From NCBI GenBank assembly GCA_964447175.1, contig CAYURP010000019.1, positions 1 to 51,978 on the forward strand: a DNA stretch of 51,978 bases, in the 5' to 3' direction. The position numbers and the translations under genes are program-made. The first letter of the stretch is position 1. The number at the start of each line of letters is the position of its first letter. Below, piece after piece: positions 34,477 to 41,896 of this stretch. The notes under the pieces were generated by a model. It was not told the DNA's origin. It did not search any database and saw only the letters and a list, made by a program, of their open reading frames with translations. Origin of the DNA: CAYURP01 sp964447175. Its GTDB lineage: Bacteria; Zixibacteria; MSB-5A5; SM23-73-2.

Positions 34477-36564
34477 TTACCCCCGGCTTGAAGATGTTTG
34501 CAGTTTGCTTTTTCCCTCTTTAGATATATTCTCCTTAAATTTGCTCCCAGGGGGCAGCAAAATTGTAAAGGTGGTTCCTTTGCCCACTTCACTTTTTACC
34601 ATTATTTCACCTTTATGATCTTTTATTATCCCGTAGCTGACCGAAAGACCCAGACCAGTCCCACTACCTACCTCCTTGGTGGTGAAAAATGGTTCAAAAA
34701 TTTTGCTTATGTTTCCCTGGGGTATTCCACATCCGGTATCGCTGAAGGCTATCTGAATCATCTCCTGTTTGTTTTCATCTATCTTTTCAGTAGAAATCTT
34801 GAGTTCTCCTCCTTGAGGCATAGATTGCAGAGAGTTCAGGATGATATTGGTGAAAACCTGCTGGAGTTGACTGGCATTTCCCATAATTTTGGGAAGTGAG
34901 GGGAGAAGATTCTTTTTTAATTCAACATTTCCCATTTCCAGATGGTGCCGGGTGAAGGATAAAGTCTCATCTAAGATGACGTTTATATCCAATGGCCTGA
35001 AGACTTCCTTGGTGGAGGCGCGGGCGAATTTTAAAAGTTGTTGCACAATTTTTTTGGACCTCTGGCCCTGCTGCACAATATCTTTGAGGTATTGGGTATA
35101 GGTGGTAAGGTCATCTTCATTTAAATCTTTTAAAGACTTTCGTGAAATTTTCTCCAGGGCCAGCTGAGAGTAGCCTAAAATTCCCCCTAAAGGATTATTC
35201 AATTCATGAGCCACTCCTGCAGCTAACTGGCCTACTGAAGCCATTTTCTCCTGTTGAATGAGCTGGGCTTCGGTTTGCTTTAAATCGTTGTAAGCCTTTT
35301 TCAGTTCCTCAAATAAGGTAGCGTTTCTCAGGGCAATGGCAATCTGAGAGGTGATCGACTGCATAAGATCTAAATCATTTTGACTGAATGCGTCCACCTT
35401 ATCACTTTGCACATCCAAGTCCCCTATTATTTTCCCCTGCGAGATTATGGGCACACACACTTCGGATCTTGTTTTCGATAACTCTTCTATTAAAAAGTAT
35501 CTTGGATCATTGTTTACATCAGGCACCAGAAGTGGCTTACCATTACCGGCTACCCATCCCATTATTCCCTCTTTTCCGATCTTTAATTTTCCTATTCTCG
35601 GGACTAATTCACCCTTTGCCCCACCCAGGGTTTTTCTTATGATAAGATTTTCTCCCTCCACTATACCAATGGCAACGCAATAGAAGTCAAAACCCTCCTT
35701 TAATAGCCTGACCACCACATTTAAGAGTGAGTCAATGTCCAGAATGGAATTGATCTTCTTACCAATCTCATTGACCAATCTTAACCTCTCCTGGGCACTC
35801 TCGAGTTTAACATAATTTTCTTTGAGCAGATTCCTCTCGTTTAGAAGATCCTGCTGGGATTTGTGCAGACTGTCAGTCATCTCATTGAAGGATTTTGTTA
35901 AAAAACCTATCTCGTCTTTTGTTCTGACCTCCACCTTTACCTGGGTGTTCCCTTCGGATAATTTCCGAGCAGCATCTTTTAATCTAAGTATGGGAGCGGT
36001 GAGCAGGTTACTCAAATAATTGGCAATAAGCACTCCAAAAAGAATAATGAGAAAACTGACCAGGAAGGTTATACGACGGTTGTGAGCAACTTCTTTTTTC
36101 AGGTCAGAAAGGGACATACCTAATGCCAAATAGCCGATCTTTCTATCCAGAGAATAAATAGGAGTCAAAACGTGAAGCAACCCCAGATCTATAAAGGATT
36201 CACTTTTATCGATTTCTCCCATATTTATAATCACTTTACTTTTCTCAATCTGGTAGGAGTTAAAGATCTTCTCGTTTGAGTCATATATTACCATATAAGA
36301 TAGATCTTTGTTACGTTTAGCTCCTTGTATGGCTTCATTCACAGATTGATGATCCTCAAATTCCAATCCTGGACTCACATTATATGCCAGCATATCTGCC
36401 AGGCTCATGGTCATAGCTTCTAATCCACGTAAAGCCTGTTTTTCCTGCCTTGATGGAAAATAGAGTATTATAAAAACAGCTATAATGGAAACCACCAGGA
36501 TGATGGCGCTGGTAATTTTGGTTTTAATCGATGATTTTCCCAGGAAAATGTTCAAAACATTCAT
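34477..36564 (-). CDS. Membrane sensor histidine kinase with GAF domain (YfiR cluster)
   Basis: The 695-residue kinase has helix 1 (about 17-37), a periplasmic sensor (about 38-165, with MIYDSNEKIFNSY and VLTPIYSLDRKIGYLALG, similar to double-Cache/CHASE-like folds), helix 2 (about 166-186), HAMP (to about 240), a coiled coil, a GAF domain (about 260-410, GKPLLVPDVNNDPRYF), HisKA with AAGVAHELNNPLGG (His453) and HATPase (NIILNSLQSM, DTGCGI, GTGLGLSVSYGI). It is encoded five bases after the YfiR-like gene. I infer that the periplasmic YfiR-like protein acts on its sensor domain, as YfiR acts on the diguanylate cyclase YfiN in Pseudomonas. Confidence 0.9.
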   Translation of the reverse strand: MNVLNIFLGKSSIKTKITSAIILVVSIIAVFIILYFPSRQEKQALRGLEAMTMSLADMLAYNVSPGLEFEDHQSVNEAIQGAKRNKDLSYMVIYDSNEKIFNSYQIEKSKVIINMGEIDKSESFIDLGLLHVLTPIYSLDRKIGYLALGMSLSDLKKEVAHNRRITFLVSFLIILFGVLIANYLSNLLTAPILRLKDAARKLSEGNTQVKVEVRTKDEIGFLTKSFNEMTDSLHKSQQDLLNERNLLKENYVKLESAQERLRLVNEIGKKINSILDIDSLLNVVVRLLKEGFDFYCVAIGIVEGENLIIRKTLGGAKGELVPRIGKLKIGKEGIMGWVAGNGKPLLVPDVNNDPRYFLIEELSKTRSEVCVPIISQGKIIGDLDVQSDKVDAFSQNDLDLMQSITSQIAIALRNATLFEELKKAYNDLKQTEAQLIQQEKMASVGQLAAGVAHELNNPLGGILGYSQLALEKISRKSLKDLNEDDLTTYTQYLKDIVQQGQRSKKIVQQLLKFARASTKEVFRPLDINVILDETLSFTRHHLEMGNVELKKNLLPSLPKIMGNASQLQQVFTNIILNSLQSMPQGGELKISTEKIDENKQEMIQIAFSDTGCGIPQGNISKIFEPFFTTKEVGSGTGLGLSVSYGIIKDHKGEIMVKSEVGKGTTFTILLPPGSKFKENISKEGKSKLQTSSSRG

Positions 36565-36569
36565 ACTGG

Positions 36570-37157
36570 CTATCCCTTAATGACTTTTGCCAGTTTCAGC
36601 AACTGCGAGCTGAAATCAGCGCCTTCAGCTTTTGCTGCAGGCAGGTTAATGATTATCTGCGGCTTTTCATCTTTTTTCCCAATTCCCACAGCTAATCCGG
36701 ACTCGACATAAACAGGCACCCCGGTTAAAGTGGTTATCTTGTTAGCCCGGCTTACCTTAATTATTTCTTTGATTCCAACAGCAGACAGCGGGGTGATGTA
36801 AAGAACATCAACTTTATTGTTTGAAATAGCTGAAGCAAGATCTATATCATCTATATCAATTAACACCTGACGAACTGGAATGTCTTCGATTCTCTTTGTG
36901 GAGGACTTATTCATCACTTTCACGACCTGTTCTTTTATATTGAAAGAAGTTTTGAATTTATTCTGATAGACAATGCCTATAACAATCTCATCCCCCACTC
37001 GGCTCTTCAGGTTTCGATCAAATGATAGAATTTTAAAAAATAGAGCTAACTGTAATGGGATGGGAGCTGCCACTTCCTGAGCATGGAAAGTCGCTGTAAA
37101 AAAGAATATCAAAATGATAGTCAATCCTAATCTGTGTATGTAAATTTTGGATTTCAT
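36570..37157 (-). CDS. YfiR-family (DUF4154) periplasmic protein
   Basis: The 195-residue protein has a signal peptide (about 1-27, MKSKIYIHRLGLTIILIFFF) and the YfiR/DUF4154 pattern: PLQLALFFKILSFDRNL, a repeated DIDLASAISNNKVDVLYITP, ITTLTGVPVYVESGLAVGIG and IIINLPAAKAEGADFSSQLLKLAKV. YfiR of Pseudomonas is a periplasmic repressor of a membrane signalling enzyme and responds to redox and envelope state. The order TonB receptor, YfiR, kinase is kept here with gaps of 68 and 5 bases. It has no cysteine residues, so the disulfide switch known in Pseudomonas YfiR is missing. The ribosome binding site is weak. Confidence 0.82.
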   Translation of the reverse strand: MKSKIYIHRLGLTIILIFFFTATFHAQEVAAPIPLQLALFFKILSFDRNLKSRVGDEIVIGIVYQNKFKTSFNIKEQVVKVMNKSSTKRIEDIPVRQVLIDIDDIDLASAISNNKVDVLYITPLSAVGIKEIIKVSRANKITTLTGVPVYVESGLAVGIGKKDEKPQIIINLPAAKAEGADFSSQLLKLAKVIKG

Positions 37158-37225
37158 CGTTAATTCAAAAATTGCAACCTCAATTCAATTGGCATTTCTA
37201 TTTGATTTTTCGTTTCTGCAATAAT

Positions 37226-39394
37226 TTAAAGGGATATCTCATAACCAACCACAAGATTTCTTCCCGGATTATCTATACCTGAACCATGAAGCCGATAGAC
37301 TTTATTGGTTATGTTTTCCAATGCAATGGTAAAATTCCCCAGTTTGTGGAAATCAACTCCGATTCTAACATTGAAGGTTACAAATCCCGGTGTGCCCCCG
37401 TCAGGGATACGAGGATCTTCAATGTCACCTGGTGCCAGTCTATCCTGTTTTGTAGCAAACAAATTATAATATTCCATCCATAGCTCCCTTTTCAACATCC
37501 ACTTAACTCCCAATTGCCCTTTAATCGGAGGTATGCGTCTAAGAGGATTGTTATCGATTAAATTATCCCCCTTAGTCCAAGCAACGTTACCCAATACAGT
37601 CCAAACCGGTGAAAGCAGGATTTGTCCTTCAGACTCAATTCCCTGGATGCGTGCTTCACCTATATTCTGTCTCTGGAAAACATTATCCTCTCCCTCATCC
37701 TGTATACCATTTCCATTGTGATCTAAAAATGAAAGACTGTTATATGTTCCAGCACCACGTTCAATTAGATTTGAATAATTGCTCAGGAAATAATATAACG
37801 AACCAGAGAATTTTCTATGCTGTGCCTTAATACCCATCTCATAATTCAAACTTTGTTCCGGATCAAGATTCGGATTGGGTACTTCAAATCCACCGCCGAA
37901 GTCTCCCAGGATGCTTAAATCATCCACATTAGGTGCTCTGAATCCCTGAGCAACGCCTAAGTTAAAACTGAAATTCTTTGTTAGTTTATACAGAAAATGA
38001 GCACTACCAGTTAAGGCATTGGGAGTAGAATTAACCTTAATCACCCCCGTATTCGGATCGTTAACGGTTGCCCGGGTATGAAAGGTGCTGTATCGAAAAC
38101 CGAGGATTACAGATAGAGAATTTATCAACTGAATCTCATCCTGCACGAAAGCTGCAATGGACTCGTGATTTGAACCATCAGCGAATGTCCCAGTTTTATC
38201 TGTCCCGGTACCCAATAACAGATCAATATCAACCCTTCGGCTCCTGACATCATCCAGGTAATACTCAAGGCCATAAGTAAAAAGTTGATGTTCCATTACT
38301 GGAGAATGGAGCTGAAATGTAAACCCAACTGATTTGACCTGATCCTGATGTTCTTGCTGGGTGTTTGGCTTAGAACTTGTAATTTTGTCCAAATCTTCTG
38401 ATTGATTCTGATAGGAAAAGCAGGTGCTAAGAGCGTTGATAAAGGGGCTGATTCCTTTCAGTTCATATTGTAGATAAAAAAGATCTCGTATTTCTGGATT
38501 CCATTCATGTTTCAAGTCGGAACCTGATACCAGCTTATCAGTTCTTGGCACATTCAACTGATGGACATGTTGCAATGCCAGAGTAACGTTTTGTCGCTCT
38601 GAGGTTCGATAGTTTAATTTAAGATCAGCATCCCATTCGTCGTACCCGGTAAAGGGCTGAAGCCCCGTTCCCGCACCAGCTCGCAGATCACCAAAGTTCT
38701 TATAGCTAAACCCTCCTATAATGCTCATACTCTTAACATCCCCAGTAAATTCAACACGTCCAGCTATCCCACCATCTGCACTGGCATAACGGCTAAAAAT
38801 TCTGCTGCTGATACCAATATCCTGGTGAAAGTCCTCTCTTGACTTTGTGATGATATTAATTAAGCCACCCAGGGCATCGCTTCCATAAAGCACTGAGCCC
38901 GTTCCTCTAATGACCTCGATCCTTTCTATTTGATAAATATCAATGGTACTAAGATATTGATTAGGTCCCAAACGGAAGATGGCATTATTCAATCTGATTC
39001 CGTCAATTAAGATTAGAATTTGATTTCCTATCAGTCCTCTGATTGTAGGTGATCCTCCTCCGTAATTTGTCTCCTGTACCAGAACACCGACAAGGTCATT
39101 CAAAGCCTCCGGAGTAGTGCGGTAGTTTTTTCTTCTGATTTCCTCTGCCGTAATAACCGAGATCGATCTGGGCGAGTCTATAATTTTCTGTTCATGACGG
39201 GCGCTGGAAACCACAGTAAGATTTAAGAGATCTTCCAGGCTCATTTGAGTTAAATCGTCCAGCTCATCCAGTGTCTGAGCCATCAGAAAATCTCCGCTTA
39301 AACCCAAAAGTAAGCAGAGAACCACAATTAAAAAAATATGAACCTGTCTTTTGATCCACCTTTGCAGAGTGAAAGTGAAGACCACACACTTCAT
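37226..39394 (-). CDS. TonB-dependent outer-membrane receptor (YfiR cluster)
   Basis: The 722-residue receptor has a long basic N-region and signal helix (about 17-40), a TonB-box area with DDLTQMSLEDLLNLTVVSSA (about 47-66), a plug (to about 190) with ILILIDGIRLNNAIF and IERIEVIRGTGSVLYGSDA, and a beta-barrel to the end. The motif SLEDLLNLTV is typical of the BtuB/CirA-type receptors that precede signalling or uptake modules. The gene is divergent from a Fur-family regulator with 139 bases between, so metal-dependent control is possible. It opens the operon with yfiR and two kinases. The ligand is unknown; cobalamin, haem or siderophore are options. Confidence 0.88.
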   Translation of the reverse strand: MKCVVFTFTLQRWIKRQVHIFLIVVLCLLLGLSGDFLMAQTLDELDDLTQMSLEDLLNLTVVSSARHEQKIIDSPRSISVITAEEIRRKNYRTTPEALNDLVGVLVQETNYGGGSPTIRGLIGNQILILIDGIRLNNAIFRLGPNQYLSTIDIYQIERIEVIRGTGSVLYGSDALGGLINIITKSREDFHQDIGISSRIFSRYASADGGIAGRVEFTGDVKSMSIIGGFSYKNFGDLRAGAGTGLQPFTGYDEWDADLKLNYRTSERQNVTLALQHVHQLNVPRTDKLVSGSDLKHEWNPEIRDLFYLQYELKGISPFINALSTCFSYQNQSEDLDKITSSKPNTQQEHQDQVKSVGFTFQLHSPVMEHQLFTYGLEYYLDDVRSRRVDIDLLLGTGTDKTGTFADGSNHESIAAFVQDEIQLINSLSVILGFRYSTFHTRATVNDPNTGVIKVNSTPNALTGSAHFLYKLTKNFSFNLGVAQGFRAPNVDDLSILGDFGGGFEVPNPNLDPEQSLNYEMGIKAQHRKFSGSLYYFLSNYSNLIERGAGTYNSLSFLDHNGNGIQDEGEDNVFQRQNIGEARIQGIESEGQILLSPVWTVLGNVAWTKGDNLIDNNPLRRIPPIKGQLGVKWMLKRELWMEYYNLFATKQDRLAPGDIEDPRIPDGGTPGFVTFNVRIGVDFHKLGNFTIALENITNKVYRLHGSGIDNPGRNLVVGYEISL

Positions 39395-39533
39395 TTACCC
39401 CCCCCTTGAAATTAGATATTTGGTAATATTTCTTTACTTATTTCTATATCGACAGGTCTGGTTTTATTTTACACAGATCCTGAATAGAAAAGTTTATACT
39501 TGACATGCTTTCAAATAACTTTTACTTGTTTTA

Positions 39534-39920
39534 ATGATTATGCGTATTAATAGGAGAAGTCGTCAGCAGGAGACAGTTATGAGGATTTTGAAAAGCACCA
39601 AATCCCATCCCACTGCTGATTGGATCTATCAAAAAGCCCGGCAGGAAATTCCCAATATCAGTTTAGGTACTGTCTATAGAAACCTACGCAATTTAGGTCA
39701 AACAGGTAAGATTCAGAGACTGACCTTTAACAGTTTCGCTGATCGATACGATGCAGATACATCATTTCACTATCATTTCACCTGCCAAAAGTGCGAAAAA
39801 ATATATGATATAAAACCACAAGGGGAAGGAAATTTTTTAAAGGAGGTGAAAAAAAATACTGGATTTAAAGTGGAAGGGATTAAAATTGATCTTTTTGGAA
39901 TTTGTAGCAGGTGCAAATGA
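39534..39920 (+). CDS. Fur-family metal-dependent repressor (PerR-like)
   Basis: The 128-residue protein has the Fur winged helix with SHPTADWIYQKARQEIPNIS and LGTVYRNLRNLGQ, then the metal-binding half FHYHFTCQKCEKIYDI and ends FGICSRCK. The structural zinc site is C84, C87, C124 and C127. The lack of a long N-terminus and the FHYHF segment are closer to PerR or a general Fur than to Zur; the metal cannot be settled. The start at 39534 (or ATG 39540) is kept because the later ATG 39579, although it has a better AGGAG, would remove the first DNA-binding helix. It has no good ribosome binding site. A TTGACA at 39500-39505 lies just upstream. Confidence 0.88.
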   Translation: MIMRINRRSRQQETVMRILKSTKSHPTADWIYQKARQEIPNISLGTVYRNLRNLGQTGKIQRLTFNSFADRYDADTSFHYHFTCQKCEKIYDIKPQGEGNFLKEVKKNTGFKVEGIKIDLFGICSRCK

Positions 39921-39931
39921 TGAATATTTTT

Positions 39932-39964
39932 TTGAAAATTAATAATAATGGTTACTATTATTAT
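39932..39964 (+). promoter_or_regulatory. Promoter with Fur-type palindrome before a small gene
   Basis: TTGAAA (39932-39937), 18 bases, TATTAT (39956-39961). A 23-base inverted repeat (39942-39964, ATAATAATGGT and ACTATTATTAT around one base, 10 of 11 pairs) covers the spacer and the -10 element. Its form (AT-rich, odd centre) resembles Fur/PerR/Zur boxes. It lies between the Fur-family gene's stop and a 58-residue ORF starting at 40000. Confidence 0.6.
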
Positions 39965-39999
39965 ATTCCCCATTTTGTTCTGGGAGGGGAGGACAAACA

Positions 40000-40176
40000 A
40001 TGTTTCGCATCAAAGATATCAAGGATGACAGGGTGGAACCCAAAAAGTACTGGCACCCATATACCTTACAGAGCTTGAATTGTGAAAAATTTGCTGAGAT
40101 AGTAAACAAAATTTTAAATGGCGAACACCTTTTAATGGAATTGGATAAATCAGTTACCTTAAATACTCATGACTAA
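40000..40176 (+). CDS. Small soluble protein under a Fur-type palindrome
   Basis: A 58-codon frame starts at ATG 40000, behind GGGAGGGGAGG (a strong ribosome binding site), and ends at TAA 40174. The product is charged, without membrane helix or signal, and contains three histidines, one cysteine and aromatic residues (KYWHPYTLQSLNCEKF). It is separated from the Fur-family gene by 79 bases that carry the promoter and palindrome. I recognise no family. It may be a small metal-stress protein or an adaptor; its position suggests it is controlled by the neighbouring repressor. Confidence 0.55.
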   Translation: MFRIKDIKDDRVEPKKYWHPYTLQSLNCEKFAEIVNKILNGEHLLMELDKSVTLNTHD

Positions 40177-40403
40177 TCAACCATAATAATTAATAAAATG
40201 TCGGGTTTTCACTTTTCTGTAAATAAACTCTCTTGTATTTTACAAAATGATTTTGGGATTAGTCTTTTATGGATTATTGTGTTATCTTTTTCATGACTTA
40301 AATCAGGATAGCAGGACGAGAAAGATTTTCAAACTGCCAAATTATATTTTAGATTCAAGTTATCTATGATTTTTCAAAGCATTGACAGATAATAGTTGAT
40401 AAA

Positions 40404-40428
40404 GGGCGAGCAGGGTAACTGCTCGCCC
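40404..40428 (-). terminator. Strong hairpin, probable terminator of the cysteine-peptide gene
   Basis: GGGCGAGCAG (40404-40413) and CTGCTCGCCC (40419-40428) form a perfect ten-base GC-rich stem with a five-base loop, 33 bases after the peptide's stop on the minus strand. The following bases on that strand, TTTATC, give only a weak U-run. It is also in the path of the small gene at 40000-40176 and may serve both directions. The rest of the 285-base gap 40177-40461 shows nothing else. Confidence 0.6.
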
Positions 40429-40461
40429 TAAAACTTGTTCCTCCTGCTTAATGGTCATTCA

Positions 40462-40653
40462 CTATGGGAACGTAGGACAGGGATGACACACATGCCAACA
40501 AATGGGAGGGCCTTCAACCGTACAGACCCAATAACAGCATAAGGGGCCAGATGCTTCAGCAGTTTTAGGAGCATTAATCACCGTGAATCCCAAGATCAAA
40601 ACCAGTACTGCAAAGAGGAGCACTAAAACTTTAAGTTTTCTTAAAAGATTCAT
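40462..40653 (-). CDS. Secreted cysteine-rich small peptide
   Basis: The 63-residue precursor has a long signal sequence (MNLLRKLKVLVLLFAVLVL..., cleavage likely after A34 in TAEA|SG). The mature part of about 29 residues contains six cysteines (39, 40, 44, 52, 56, 59), three tryptophan or tyrosine residues beside them, and many prolines. The two halves resemble each other: CYWVC and CWHVC. The ribosome binding site AAGGAGGTGA is nearly perfect, with eight bases to the ATG. It lies 95 bases downstream of a redoxin gene on the same strand and is followed by a strong hairpin. Possible roles are a disulfide-rich or thioether-modified peptide, or a metal-binding peptide; no family is recognised. 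Confidence 0.7.
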   Translation of the reverse strand: MNLLRKLKVLVLLFAVLVLILGFTVINAPKTAEASGPLCCYWVCTVEGPPICWHVCHPCPTFP

Positions 40654-40748
40654 CTCTTCTCACCTCCTTTCACGTGCTTCTTAGCTCAGAATCCAACAAA
40701 ACTATAGATATAAATTTACATTTAACTAAATTTTCAATACTCCATTCA

Positions 40749-41321
40749 TTAAATTGAGGATAGAATATTCTCTATTTGTTCCATGTAATTCTCTGAAAGA
40801 GTGCCGGGCCAGACTTTTTGGACAGCGCCATTGGTATCGATAAGCATTGTCTGGGGAATTACTTCTACCCGGTACTGATCCACAAGAAAAGAATCCGACA
40901 CAATCAAGACCGGAAATTCCAACTGAAATTTCTTCACGAATTCATTTATTTTCTCTTCTTCGGAATGGGTAATTCCAAAAAATCTCAATTTTTCCGATCT
41001 GTGCTTTCTGTAAATTTCTTTCCAGAATTCCAGGTTATGTTCACAGGAAGGACAGGACGAGGAAAACCAGAAAAGGACCGTCTTTTGGGATGAAGGATAC
41101 TCCACTAAAAGCTTTTCCTTGCTGAGATTAACTCCTATTAACGATGGAACTTTCTCTTCTGGATTGAGAATTTTAATGGGAACTGGGGAGCGTTTCAGCG
41201 TCTCTTTGAGCTTACGGTTCTCGTTAGCCAGAAATAGAATCTCTACCCCCATTAGTACCATCAAAACTATTAGAATTACAGACCAAAGCTGGGTTCTTAT
41301 AAAAACGGATTTCTGGCTCAT
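40749..41321 (-). CDS. Membrane-anchored thioredoxin-like redoxin (TlpA/MauD type)
   Basis: The 190-residue protein has an N-terminal membrane anchor (about 13-34), a linker and a thioredoxin fold with the active site C90-P-S-C93 in VLFWFSSSCPSCEHNLEFW, and the cis-proline in EVIPQTMLID. Its orientation places the domain outside the inner membrane. TlpA/ResA/MauD proteins reduce or isomerise disulfides in the periplasm, often for cytochrome or cofactor maturation. The only neighbour in its direction is the cysteine-rich peptide, so it may form or repair that peptide's disulfides (inference). Upstream are 575 bases without a gene. Confidence 0.85.
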   Translation of the reverse strand: MSQKSVFIRTQLWSVILIVLMVLMGVEILFLANENRKLKETLKRSPVPIKILNPEEKVPSLIGVNLSKEKLLVEYPSSQKTVLFWFSSSCPSCEHNLEFWKEIYRKHRSEKLRFFGITHSEEEKINEFVKKFQLEFPVLIVSDSFLVDQYRVEVIPQTMLIDTNGAVQKVWPGTLSENYMEQIENILSSI

Positions 41322-41896
41322 TTTGTGAACCCCTTTTTCTATTTAGTTTTCACAGATATTCCTAATATTTTTCCTGTAGTAAACGAAGACAAGCAAATTG
41401 GAAATTGTCCCTGAACAAAATACATCATGTAAAGTGTTATTAAAGCCACTGCGCCTCTGGATTTCCTTATCTATATTCACCTATTCCACTTCTCCCTTTC
41501 CCTATCTGAAGGTTAACTTATTTTTGCATAACCCTGCTTCCCTACCCTGTCCAGTGTTTAACTTTCTCAATTAATCATAAATCTCCACGTTTTCTTTGTC
41601 AAGAGAATTTTCAAATTTAATTTAAAAAAATCCTTTTTGAGATGACCAGACAATTTTACTTATTCTTAAATTATTGACTGGTGAAATCTTTCCATAACCT
41701 ATAGGGTTTTTCCCATAGTTTAGGACAACTTGTACAAACTTTAGATTTCACATCGTCCCTTCCCCTTTTTTACTTGTTGCAGGAAAAGAAGTTAATCCAA
41801 GAGTAAAATTCGGAATCGCCCCGTCTTTGTTGGCATATCTATTGCAGGTTATTTTTTCGCTACTGAAATTTATCCCAAAATTCAGTAGGGGGTAAT
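41322..41896. other. Intergenic region between divergent genes
   Basis: This is a 575-base gap between the redoxin gene (leftward) and the lipoprotein gene (rightward). I see no open frame with a ribosome binding site, no tRNA and no CRISPR. The only recognisable signal is the sigma54-type promoter near the right end. The sequence is AT-rich with scattered T-runs (for example 41764-41775). Much of it may hold activator sites for that promoter, but none could be identified. Confidence 0.6.
41831..41846 (+). promoter_or_regulatory. Sigma54 (RpoN) promoter of the lipoprotein-protease operon
   Basis: TGGCATATCTATTGCA matches the -24/-12 consensus TGGCAC-N5-TTGCA: the invariant GG (41832-41833) and GC (41844-41845) are exactly ten bases apart. 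It lies 51 bases before the GTG start at 41897. Activity would require a NtrC-family activator, none of which is encoded in the window. Confidence 0.7.

Noticed and set aside
34476..34592. Upstream extension of the DUF4395 gene to ATG 34592
   Set aside because: The extension lies entirely within the end of the kinase gene; the TTG at 34475 fits the spacing and the family length.
39395..39533. Fur box in the gap between the TonB receptor and the Fur-family gene
   Set aside because: Only a weak partial inverted repeat (TTGA-N7-TCAA at 39500-39514) is seen, with two mispairs of seven; not enough to call.
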